From: an uncultured Akkermansia sp. | GTDB lineage: Bacteria > Verrucomicrobiota > Verrucomicrobiia > Verrucomicrobiales > Akkermansiaceae | DNA length: 5,588 bases | Assembly (NCBI GenBank): GCA_947585525.1 | Contig: CANPXA010000125.1 | Span: forward strand, 1-5,588 | Reading direction: 5' to 3' | Shown: positions 1-5,207 of the stretch, piece after piece | Numbering within the stretch: position 1 is the first letter of the stretch | Layout of the letters: each line of letters opens with the position of its first letter | Made by a program: the position numbers and the translations under genes | Notes under the pieces: model-generated | What the model saw: only the letters and a program-made list of their open reading frames with translations | Told to the model about the DNA's origin: nothing | Database searches by the model: none

Positions 1-255
1 CCGCCGCACGGCGGTCTCGCGCTGGGCTTGGACCGCGTCGTGATGCTGCTGGGCGAGTGTTCCTCCATCCGCGAGGTTATTGCCTTCCCGAAGAACAACC
101 GTGGGGCGGATCTCATGAGCGAGTCGCCCGCGCCTGCCGAGCCCAATCAGCTGCGCGACATCCATATCCAGGTCAAGCTCCCGGAGAAGCTCCGCCAAAA
201 GCTGGAGGCCGAAAAAGCCGCCGCTCACTCCAACGAAGCCGACCAAGGTGCGTAA
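1..255 (+). CDS. aspS: Aspartyl-tRNA synthetase, C-terminal end (partial)
   Basis: The window opens inside this gene, in frame from base 1, and shows its last 84 residues before TAA at 253-255. The first residues contain GLALGLDR, class II aminoacyl-tRNA synthetase motif 3, whose arginine contacts ATP. They are followed by the typical AspRS ending VVMLLGECSSIREVIAFPKN, then GADLM and LRDIHIQV. The enzyme charges tRNA-Asp (or also tRNA-Asn in a non-discriminating form) in the cytoplasm; this fragment cannot tell the two types apart. After the conserved end there is a charged, probably helical tail of about 25 residues (PEKLRQKLEAEKAAA...), an ordinary variable extension. No classical terminator follows; the first structure downstream is the 264-295 hairpin, which has only a short T run. 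Seen: motif 3 and the conserved tail. Inferred: full identity, as the 5' part lies outside the window. Confidence 0.95.
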   Translation, partial: PPHGGLALGLDRVVMLLGECSSIREVIAFPKNNRGADLMSESPAPAEPNQLRDIHIQVKLPEKLRQKLEAEKAAAHSNEADQGA

Positions 256-263
256 ATGCCCCC

Positions 264-295
264 AAGGCAAACGCATTAGGAAGTGCATTTGCCTT
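264..295. repeat. Left boundary hairpin of element A
   Basis: An imperfect palindrome: AAGGCAAACGCA (264-275) can pair with TGCATTTGCCTT (284-295) with one mismatch. It lies 8 bases after the aspS stop codon and is followed by only a short T-rich run, so it would be a weak terminator at best. Its reverse complement matches the right-end hairpins at 562-588 and 3544-3570, including the TCCT loop of the latter. Confidence 0.6.
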
Positions 296-323
296 TGTAC
301 GAGGAACGATTTACGATTTGAAT

Positions 324-344
324 GCTAGCCGCGCCGGAGGCGAG
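324..344. repeat. Short module repeated inverted at 5174-5193
   Basis: The sequence from GCTAGC (324-329) to GGAGGCGAG (336-344) is nearly the reverse complement of 5174-5193, differing by one substitution and one single-base indel. In both places the GCTAGC end is next to an ATCGTA/TACGAT-type linker, which ties elements A and C to one repeat family. No function is evident. Confidence 0.5.
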
Positions 345-369
345 AGAAATGCGGAGCGAGAGACAGGAC

Positions 370-544
370 AAACGCATTTGAGAGAAGCTCATCAACGGAG
401 AGAATGCTCTTATGGATTGATATCATCGTTGATACGTATCAAAATCATGACAATAAGCGGTCATCATGGTGATGGATCTTAAGAAGCCTTCCCGTTCGTC
501 AAATTCGCGGCGTAGCCGCCGAACTCCCCATATCGTAAATCGTA
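370..544. repeat. 175-base intergenic repeat, copy 1
   Basis: It begins AAACGCATTTGAGAGAAG and ends with a 43-base stretch (502-544) identical to 3339-3381; by eye the whole block is roughly 85-90 percent identical to 3206-3381. Possible stem-loops include AGAG-AATG-CTCT, kept in both copies, a perfect 14-base palindrome TTGATACGTATCAA (429-442), and ATGAC...GTCAT near 447-464. The last arm contains a GCGGCGTAGCCGCC hairpin. The reading frames crossing it are short and differ between copies, so I treat it as non-coding. Confidence 0.8.
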
Positions 545-561
545 ATTCGTAAATCGTAAAT

Positions 562-588
562 AGCAAACACATTTCTAATGCGTTTGCT
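562..588. repeat. Right boundary hairpin of element A
   Basis: AGCAAACACATT (562-573) and AATGCGTTTGCT (577-588) form a 12-base-pair stem with one mismatch around a TCT loop. It resembles 3544-3570 in the same orientation and 264-295 in the opposite one. No T tract follows, so it is not a standard terminator for either strand. Confidence 0.6.
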
Positions 589-603
589 CGGATGAGAGCT
601 TGC

Positions 604-631
604 TTGACATGACAGGAGGGTGTGATAAATT
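604..631 (+). promoter_or_regulatory. Candidate promoter of argJ and the C39-like gene
   Basis: A perfect TTGACA (604-609) is followed 16 bases later by TAAATT (626-631); ATAAAT at 625-630 with a 15-base spacer is an alternative. Initiation 6-8 bases after the -10 box would fall on or next to the proposed argJ ATG at 639. The only strong AGGAGG (614-619) lies inside this promoter and 19 bases before the ATG, too far for normal use. The site begins just after element A. No ArgR operator pattern was recognised. Inferred from consensus matching only. Confidence 0.4.
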
Positions 632-638
632 ACCACAT

Positions 639-1907
639 ATGAAGAAGTGCGAACAGGTAGCGGATTTTAAAGAGGTGCGCGGTGGGGTTACTTACGCGCG
701 TGGGTTTGTGGCGAACGCGTTGAGCTGCGGCATTAAGAAGCCCACGGCCACGAGACTGGATTTGGGACTCGTGTATTCCACGCGACCGACAACGAGCGCC
801 GGGACATTCACAACGAACCGCGTGAAAGCCGCCTGTGTGAGGGTGAGCAAGGAGCACTTGAGCAAAGGAGACATCCGGGCCGTTGTGGCCAACAGTGGCA
901 ACGCCAACGCTTGCACGGGGCGCGATGGGATGGTTGTGGCACGCAAAGAATGCAACATTGTGGCGAAGGAATTGGGGTTGGAAAGTAGGGAGGTAGCTGT
1001 TTGTTCCACGGGAGTGATAGGCTTGCCGATGCCGATGGTGCGCATCGAACCGCGCCTACCGGAACTCTGCCACGACCTCTCTGTGAAAAAGGGACACGAT
1101 GTCGCTTCCTCCATCATCACGAGCGATACCTGCGAGAAGGAGATCGCGGTGCATTTCAAGGTGGGCGACAAGGAGGTTCGCATCGGTTCCTGCTGCAAGG
1201 GAGCCGGTATGATCTGCCCGAATATGGCCACCATGATCTGCCTGATCTGTACGGATGCAGCGGTGTCGCGTGAGGCTTTACAGGAGCTTGTCAACGAGGG
1301 TGTTGAACGTTCCTTCAACCGCATCACCATCGATGGCGACATGAGTACAAACGATACCTGTCTCGTGCTGGCAAATGGTGCGAGTGGGGTAAGGCTTTCG
1401 CCGGGACGTCCGGGCTGGAAGCAATTCCGCGCTGCGTTGCACCACGTCATGCTCCAGCAGGCTTGGCGCATCGTGCGAGATGGAGAACGGATCACCAAAT
1501 TCGTGACCGTGAAGGTGAAGGGTGCGCCCACCCGGACTGAGGCAAAGCTGGTGGCGAAGGGGGTGGCAAACTCCTCACTCGTGAAGAGCTCATGGAACGG
1601 GGGCGATCCGAACTGGGGACGCATCATTCACGCCGTGGGCTACTCCGGTCGCCGGGTGCGTGAGGAGAAGGTGGATATCGACATCGCGGGACTGCCGGCC
1701 TGTCGCGGAGGGATGCAGACGGATACGCCGAGTGATGACCTGCGGGCGCGGGTGCAGGCAGATTCTTTCGAAGTTGTAATTAACCTGAACGGAGGAAACG
1801 AGGAATACACCGTCTATACTTCTGACCTTTCCCCGGAGTACGTGGACTTCAATCGCTCAGAGTACGCGTACTGGAATCAAGCAAAACAGGATGGGCTTAC
1901 CAAATAA
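639..1907 (+). CDS. argJ: Glutamate N-acetyltransferase / amino-acid acetyltransferase ArgJ
   Basis: This 422-residue protein matches the ArgJ (ornithine acetyltransferase) family over its whole length. Family knowledge: ArgJ moves acetyl from N-acetylornithine to glutamate in the cyclic arginine pathway, and some members also make N-acetylglutamate from acetyl-CoA. Visible landmarks are GGVTYARGF near residue 15, FTTNRVKAA (57-65), NSGNANACTG (85-94), the self-cleavage region KGAGMICPNMATM (187-199) with the expected nucleophile Thr198, TIDGDMSTNDT (230-240) and GGDPNWGR (321-328). Cleavage before Thr198 would give the usual alpha and beta chains. The C-terminal end, EEYTVYTSDLSPEYVDFN, is a somewhat divergent form of the usual ending. 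I chose ATG 639 because family similarity begins soon after it; an in-frame ATG at 609 and TTG at 600 would add unlike residues and overlap the putative promoter. The next gene starts 7 bases after the stop. Whether it is mono- or bifunctional cannot be read from the sequence. Confidence 0.95.
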   Translation: MKKCEQVADFKEVRGGVTYARGFVANALSCGIKKPTATRLDLGLVYSTRPTTSAGTFTTNRVKAACVRVSKEHLSKGDIRAVVANSGNANACTGRDGMVVARKECNIVAKELGLESREVAVCSTGVIGLPMPMVRIEPRLPELCHDLSVKKGHDVASSIITSDTCEKEIAVHFKVGDKEVRIGSCCKGAGMICPNMATMICLICTDAAVSREALQELVNEGVERSFNRITIDGDMSTNDTCLVLANGASGVRLSPGRPGWKQFRAALHHVMLQQAWRIVRDGERITKFVTVKVKGAPTRTEAKLVAKGVANSSLVKSSWNGGDPNWGRIIHAVGYSGRRVREEKVDIDIAGLPACRGGMQTDTPSDDLRARVQADSFEVVINLNGGNEEYTVYTSDLSPEYVDFNRSEYAYWNQAKQDGLTK

Positions 1908-1914
1908 CGCAACG

Positions 1915-3177
1915 ATGAAACGTATCCTCTCCTCACGAGTCGGACGCCTCATGGCAGTGGCTTGGGGCATCTGGCTCGCCTGTTCCCAGCAGCTTCCGGC
2001 GGTCGTCGATGTGGCGGCTGCGGCTGCGGAGGGCTTGCTTTGGCAGCAGACTCGGCAGGAATTACGGACAGGATTGCTGCATGGGTGCGCCTACAGGAAG
2101 GTGGATGCTACGACGGAACGTTTTCGCTCGGAGATGAATGACATAACGCTCGGAGGGGTGAAGACGGGCGATGTGTTGTTCAACTGGGATGAGGGCAAGC
2201 AGCACGTGCTCTCAGTCAGCTCCACCATCTACAACAAAGGTGACGATGGCGAGATCGAGAAGGAGGAATTTGAAGCACGTCTCAAGGAAACGGTGGAGGG
2301 TCTCAATACGGCGCTGGGCGTAGAAGGCGTGCCGCGTAAGCTCAGCCGCAAGGAGGCAGGAGTTAAGGGTCGCGCATGGGAATGGGAGACCGAGAATTGT
2401 GCGGCGCTTCTGGAGGCGGCTGCCTCCGGAGCCGGGAAGAAATATGTGGCGGAATTCATCCGCATCAGCTTGGCCCCCAAAAAAGAGGATCTCGAAAAAG
2501 GAACTTCCAAGGATACCGCGAAAAAATCAGAACTCAAGGGTCATGTGAAAACCGAGGAAAATGGCGATGTGTGGATTGTTGGTGTCCCGATGGTGGATCA
2601 GGGGGAGAAGGGATATTGTGTGCCGGCGACGGTGTCGCGCGTGTTTGCTTACTACGGGATGGACGGTGTGGACCAGCATTCGCTGGCGGCTTTGTGCAAG
2701 AGCTCGGAACGAGGAACGACGATGGATGATATGCAGAAAGCGCTCAAGGGAATCTGCGGTTCGTTCCACATGACCGTCCGCTCATGGGAATGGATCAATA
2801 CAAAAGCCATTTCCAAAAAACTCGTAAAGAAGCTCATGAAGTCTGACGACGGTGGACAGAATTTCGATCCGTCTGAGGAAATTCTCTCCATCGTGAAGAG
2901 CAGACCGAACATGATGAATAAGGGATTTGCGGAAATCAAAAAGCAAATCGATTCAGGCATTCCCGTTGTATGGGCCGTCCTGTTGGGTATCTACCCGGAG
3001 CAGGGATTGCCCCAGAGTTTCGGTGGTCACATGCGACTCATCATTGGCTACAACGAGGAGAAGAAAACCATTATTTACAGCGATACGTGGGGCGCCAAGC
3101 ATGAGAGGAAGTCCATGCCCATGACTCACGCCTGCGCGATGACGCGTATGCTCTGCGTCCTCCGTCCGACTCGATAA
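1915..3177 (+). CDS. Secreted C39-like cysteine peptidase domain protein
   Basis: The 420-residue product starts with a signal-like segment (MKRILSSRVGRLMAVAWGIWLACS); WLAC at residue 23 is a poor lipobox, so a lipoprotein is possible but a cleaved signal near the Ala-rich stretch (34-38) is equally likely. Residues about 40-200 form a charged region I do not recognise. Residues about 218-420 look like a Peptidase_C39_2 papain-fold domain: Gln229 (oxyanion hole), Cys235 in GYCVPATVSRVFAYYG, His372 in GGHMRLIIGYN and Asp390 in YSDTWG. The complete Q-C-H-D set suggests an active enzyme outside the cytoplasm; the substrate is unknown. No ABC transporter or bacteriocin precursor lies next to it, so a bacteriocin-processing role is not supported. 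ATG 1915 is preferred over ATG 1891, which overlaps argJ and would put eight polar residues before the signal. No Shine-Dalgarno is near the start; the 7-base gap to argJ suggests co-transcription, possibly with translational coupling. No clear terminator follows. Confidence 0.85.
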   Translation: MKRILSSRVGRLMAVAWGIWLACSQQLPAVVDVAAAAAEGLLWQQTRQELRTGLLHGCAYRKVDATTERFRSEMNDITLGGVKTGDVLFNWDEGKQHVLSVSSTIYNKGDDGEIEKEEFEARLKETVEGLNTALGVEGVPRKLSRKEAGVKGRAWEWETENCAALLEAAASGAGKKYVAEFIRISLAPKKEDLEKGTSKDTAKKSELKGHVKTEENGDVWIVGVPMVDQGEKGYCVPATVSRVFAYYGMDGVDQHSLAALCKSSERGTTMDDMQKALKGICGSFHMTVRSWEWINTKAISKKLVKKLMKSDDGGQNFDPSEEILSIVKSRPNMMNKGFAEIKKQIDSGIPVVWAVLLGIYPEQGLPQSFGGHMRLIIGYNEEKKTIIYSDTWGAKHERKSMPMTHACAMTRMLCVLRPTR

Positions 3178-3205
3178 AGGACCCCGGAACACCGCTGCCC
3201 AGGGT

Positions 3206-3381
3206 AAACGCATTTGAGAGAAGTGCCTCAACAGAGAGAATGCTCTTATTGATTGATATCATCGTTGACGCGTATCAAAAATCATGACAACGAACGGTCA
3301 CCATGATAACTGATCTCAAGAAGCCTTCTCGTTCGCCCAATTCGCGGCGTAGCCGCCGAACTCCCCATATCGTAAATCGTA
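3206..3381. repeat. 175-base intergenic repeat, copy 2 (element B, first part)
   Basis: This is a direct repeat of 370-544 in the same orientation, beginning 28 bases after the stop of the C39-like gene. It starts at AAACGCATTTGAGAG and ends with the 43-base identical stretch 3339-3381. Differences are scattered substitutions and a few single-base indels. The AGAG-AATG-CTCT hairpin is retained; the 14-base palindrome of copy 1 is imperfect here (TTGACGCGTATCAA). The two copies flank the argJ and C39-like pair. Confidence 0.8.
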
Positions 3382-3384
3382 CGT

Positions 3385-3417
3385 CGTACATAAGCGCCGC
3401 TAGGCGCTGGGCGTACG
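3385..3417. repeat. Two-tier hairpin found only in element B
   Basis: AGCGCC (3393-3398) and GGCGCT (3403-3408) form a perfect stem around GCTA, and CGTAC (3385-3389) can pair with GTACG (3413-3417) as an outer stem. Element A goes straight from the shared 175-base block into CGTAAATCGTAA-type linker, so this hairpin looks like an extra module inserted in B. No T tract follows on either strand, so it is not a typical terminator. Confidence 0.5.
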
Positions 3418-3449
3418 TTATCAATAAATCGTAATTCGTAAATCGGAAA

Positions 3450-3576
3450 TTGACTCGTCGGCACCACACTGCCTCCTCACCCCAAGGGGCAAAAACTGCG
3501 CTTTTGTCTAACCAGCCTTACAGCCGTCGGCTGTCTTGTAAATAGTAAACGCATTTCCTAATGAGTTTGCCCTGCG
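3450..3576. repeat. 127-base intergenic repeat, copy 1 (element B, second part)
   Basis: It runs from TTGAC to GTTTGCCCTGCG and matches 5208-5334, which has the same length. The core with AAAAACTGCGCTTTTG (3491-3506) is identical in both copies over 22 bases (3487-3508). It is preceded by hairpin CCCC-AA-GGGG (3480-3489) and followed by hairpin ACAGCC-GTC-GGCTGT (3520-3534). The right end holds the AAACGCATT-TCCT-AATGAGTTT palindrome (3547-3568), the same kind that bounds element A. No coding potential is seen. Confidence 0.75.
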
Positions 3577-3595
3577 CCTCGCTTCCGCAACTTAC

Positions 3596-3629
3596 AAAAA
3601 AATTGGGTCGACATTAGCCGACCCAATTT
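3596..3629 (-). terminator. Intrinsic terminator of the EF-hand gene
   Basis: A perfect 11-base-pair stem, 3600-3610 with 3619-3629 (arms containing TTGGGTCG and CGACCCAA), encloses an 8-base loop. On the - strand it runs directly into a T tract from the A run at 3596-3602. It lies about 30 bases after the EF-hand stop codon. On the + strand the trailing sequence is only TTTGAAAA, so it could at most weakly stop transcription from the argJ side. Confidence 0.9.
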
Positions 3630-3660
3630 GAAAATCATCCACGATTTTGTGACTCATGCC

Positions 3661-4227
3661 TCAGCTCTCCTCCTGAGGAGCCGGCGCTGGCGGCTCGGAA
3701 GCAGGAGCCTCGGGTGCCGCCGGTTCGGGGCAGCCCTTCGGTTGATGATGAGGAGCACAGCAGGGGCAGCAGGGTGGCGGGGGAGGACAGCAGCCTCTGT
3801 GCTCTCCGGGTTTCGGACCGCAACCGGGCTTGCCCGGAGGCATGGCGGGACCGTGTCCGCAGTGACGTCCTCCGCGCGGTCCCTGTCCGTGCATTCGCGC
3901 AAATTCCTCTTTCATGGCAGTCTTTTCCTGGTCGTCAAGTTGACCGTCCTTGTTGGCGTCAAATTTTTCCAACATACGCTTTTCAAACTCGGCCTTGCGG
4001 GCTTCGTGAGCAGCCTTGATGGCTTCTTTTTCCTGGTCGTCAATCTTGCCGTCTTTGTTCGTGTCGAACTTCTCCATGAAAGCGGCACGATCATGGGGAC
4101 CATGCGCGTGATGGGGACCGGGATGCTCCGCTGCAGGGGGAGGGGGTGTTCCTCCATCCGGGGTAGGTGCAGGTTCCTGAGCCAGCAGGGGCAGGGTCGT
4201 TAACAGAGCTAACAGTGTTATTTTCAT
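3661..4227 (-). CDS. Secreted EF-hand pair protein with Cys/Pro-rich tail
   Basis: This 188-residue protein begins with a short signal peptide (MKITLLALLTTLPLLAQ, likely cleavage after Ala16), then a Pro/His-rich spacer (18-46). Two canonical EF-hand loops follow: 55-66 (D55, N57, D59, G60, I62, E66) and 90-101 (D90, N92, D94, G95, L97, E101), each having the expected calcium ligands. The 35-residue offset and similar DNA (both CTGGTCGTCAA...) suggest internal duplication. Residues 114-188 are Gly/Pro-rich with nine cysteines (123, 136, 146, 147, 153, 154, 156, 157, 166), several as CC pairs, and an acidic Pro/Ala end. Calcium binding outside the cytoplasm is a sound family-based inference; the tail might bind metal or form disulfides, which is speculation. 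The reading frame extends upstream to 4356, but the ATG at 4227 is chosen because it starts the signal peptide and the upstream residues run into the neighbouring terminator region. No Shine-Dalgarno is apparent. It has its own terminator at 3596-3629. Confidence 0.85.
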   Translation of the reverse strand: MKITLLALLTTLPLLAQEPAPTPDGGTPPPPAAEHPGPHHAHGPHDRAAFMEKFDTNKDGKIDDQEKEAIKAAHEARKAEFEKRMLEKFDANKDGQLDDQEKTAMKEEFARMHGQGPRGGRHCGHGPAMPPGKPGCGPKPGEHRGCCPPPPPCCPCCAPHHQPKGCPEPAAPEAPASEPPAPAPQEES

Positions 4228-4331
4228 ATTGTGTATAGAGGGTTGGGTTTTCTGGGGAGGAAGATAGATACCCCTCCGTTGAGTGGGTACGGAATTTTCT
4301 CTCCACTTTCTACATTTTTTTCTTATCCCCC

Positions 4332-4375
4332 AAAAAAGAAGAATCCGGGTGGCCAAAAACCAACCGGATTCTTCT
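4332..4375 (-). terminator. Intrinsic terminator of the bL25 gene
   Basis: AGAAGAATCCGG (4337-4348) pairs perfectly with CCGGATTCTTCT (4364-4375); after one mismatch, TGG and CCA can extend the stem. On the - strand the stem is followed by a T run given by the A tract 4332-4337. It sits about 20 bases past the bL25 stop. It separates bL25 from the EF-hand gene, so the latter probably has its own promoter in 4228-4331, where I find no convincing -35/-10 pair (TATACA at 4232-4237 on the - strand is a lone -10-like match). Confidence 0.9.
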
Positions 4376-4395
4376 CGTTAAGTTGTCAGGAATAA

Positions 4396-4947
4396 TCACG
4401 CTTTCACCACAGAAGCGAGCACCACGGTCCCGTTGAACGGCGTGGTCACCTTCTCCGGCAGAGTGATCTGCGTGAGCCTCAGGGATTCGCCCAGCGACAA
4501 TGATGAAATATCTGCCACAATGACGTCGGGGATGTTCTTCACCTCGCACTTCACCGGGAGGTCATAGACCAACTGCTGCACCTGTCCGCCCATGGCGACG
4601 CCCACAGGCGTGCCCTTCAAGTGAACCGGCACCTCAACCTGCACCACGGAAGTCTCCTCCACCGCCTGGAAATCAACGTGAGTCGTGCTGTCCGTCAGGT
4701 GGTTGTGTTGGATGTCCTTGATAAGGGAGAGTATTTTACGTCCCTCCATGTTAAGCTCGACGAGCAAGCTGTCCGTCTCGTCCAGACCGAGCAGGACGCG
4801 CATATCCGGCTCATGAATCTGGATGTTGATGTTGCCTTCCGGAGTGCCGTACACGACCCCTGGGATGAGACCCTGGGCGCGCAGAGCTTTCAGTTTGCCG
4901 GTTCCTGTTATTTCTCGTTTAGCGACGTTGAGTTGTTTCGCTTTCAT
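4396..4947 (-). CDS. rplY: Large ribosomal subunit protein bL25, CTC/TL5 type
   Basis: The 183-residue product has the two-domain build of the CTC (general stress) form of bL25. Residues 1 to about 92 form the 5S rRNA-binding barrel, with RAQGLIPGVVYG (23-34), SLIKDIQHNHLT (74-85) and the hallmark HVDFQAV (90-96). Residues about 100-183 form the TL5-type beta domain (VEVPVHLKGTPVGV, LRLTQITLPE). It binds 5S rRNA in the central protuberance of the 50S subunit. The ATG at 4947 gives the standard start MKAKQLNVAKRE; no Shine-Dalgarno precedes it closely. In many bacteria this gene is followed by pth; here it is followed by its own terminator. It is transcribed from a long leader with a probable promoter at 5057-5085. 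Length is within the family range, and no defect is seen. Confidence 0.95.
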   Translation of the reverse strand: MKAKQLNVAKREITGTGKLKALRAQGLIPGVVYGTPEGNINIQIHEPDMRVLLGLDETDSLLVELNMEGRKILSLIKDIQHNHLTDSTTHVDFQAVEETSVVQVEVPVHLKGTPVGVAMGGQVQQLVYDLPVKCEVKNIPDVIVADISSLSLGESLRLTQITLPEKVTTPFNGTVVLASVVKA

Positions 4948-5050
4948 CAGTTTGTTCTAAAATGGAGTTTCTTATGGTCTTTCCGACGTCGGTGCTTCTT
5001 AGTCCGGCACCCGCCGAGATTACGCGCCCTCGCTTGCGAAGTGAGTGCGG
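4948..5050 (-). promoter_or_regulatory. Possible structured leader of the bL25 mRNA
   Basis: If the promoter at 5057-5085 is right, the bL25 transcript has an untranslated leader of about 100 bases. In - strand sense it holds small hairpins: GGTGC with GCACC around the 4990-5012 region, and the 10-base palindrome CCGACGTCGG (4983-4992), which overlaps the first and could be an alternative fold. The start-codon region is A/T-rich without a Shine-Dalgarno. A regulatory role, such as ribosomal protein feedback, is only a possibility; I do not recognise a known leader motif. Confidence 0.25.
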
Positions 5051-5056
5051 ACGCGC

Positions 5057-5085
5057 AGAATGCCACGCTACCCCCCTTTTGTCAA
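5057..5085 (-). promoter_or_regulatory. Probable promoter of the bL25 gene
   Basis: On the - strand TTGACA (5085-5080) is followed by a 17-base spacer and CATTCT (5062-5057), with TGG just before the -10 as in an extended -10 element. A G6 run lies in the spacer. The -10 is weak by consensus, but the layout TTGACA-14 bases-TGGCA is exactly that of the tRNA-Arg promoter at 5351-5379, which supports it. Initiation would be near 5050. Confidence 0.5.
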
Positions 5086-5173
5086 GTAAAAAAACGGGCA
5101 AACAGGGCAAATGTATCTGAAAATGCACACGTGTTTCCATAGAATTTCTCCCAGCCTCATTCAACTCTTCCCC

Positions 5174-5193
5174 CTCGCCTCCGGTGCGCTAGC
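5174..5193. repeat. Inverted partner of the module at 324-344
   Basis: CTCGCCTCC through GCTAGC matches the reverse complement of 324-344 except for one substitution and one indel. It is followed by ATATAAATCGTATG, similar to the linker words in elements A and B, and lies just before the 127-base block of element C. Confidence 0.5.
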
Positions 5194-5207
5194 ATATAAA
5201 TCGTATG

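Larger units (their letters stand above)
264..588. repeat. Hairpin-bounded intergenic repeat element A
   Basis: This stretch fills most of the 383-base gap between aspS and argJ. It is bounded by two related imperfect palindromes, 264-295 and 562-588, whose loops (AGGA and TCT) put them in opposite orientation. Inside are a module at 324-344 that recurs inverted at 5174-5193, a 175-base block (370-544) that recurs at 3206-3381, and linkers built from CGTAAATCGTAA-like words (about 535-561, with an inverted version at 307-320). No open reading frame here looks like a protein. The arrangement resembles a MITE or REPIN-like non-autonomous element, but no transposase or clear target duplication is visible. 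It is unrecognised, and the element boundaries are my inference. Confidence 0.65.

Noticed and set aside
264..295. Terminator of aspS
   Set aside because: The stem is A/T-rich with a mismatch and only a three-base T run follows; it fits better as the repeat boundary hairpin, although some termination is not excluded.
57..482. 141-residue frame from aspS into element A
   Set aside because: It overlaps aspS out of frame, then runs through repeat sequence; copy 2 of the repeat does not preserve the frame.
256..599. CRISPR-like array in the repeated linkers
   Set aside because: The CGTAAATCGTAA words are short, irregularly spaced and without unique spacers of constant length; no cas gene is present.
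692..1627. 311-residue open frame on the - strand opposite argJ
   Set aside because: It lies wholly antisense to a well-supported argJ, has no recognisable motif, and is explained by codon bias of the real gene.
1915..3177. Bacteriocin-processing C39 exporter
   Set aside because: There is no ABC transporter or membrane domain, no nearby double-glycine precursor, and the C39-like domain is C-terminal in an exported protein.
3275..3469. Short - strand frames across element B
   Set aside because: They cross repeat modules and hairpins, are not kept in copy A, and show no protein-like features.
3628..4203. 191-residue + strand frame opposite the EF-hand gene
   Set aside because: The - strand product has a signal peptide, two canonical EF loops and its own terminator; the + strand product is low-complexity Arg/Leu/Gly sequence.
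4621..5142. 173-residue + strand frame opposite rplY
   Set aside because: It overlaps the clear bL25 gene and its leader, with no family features.
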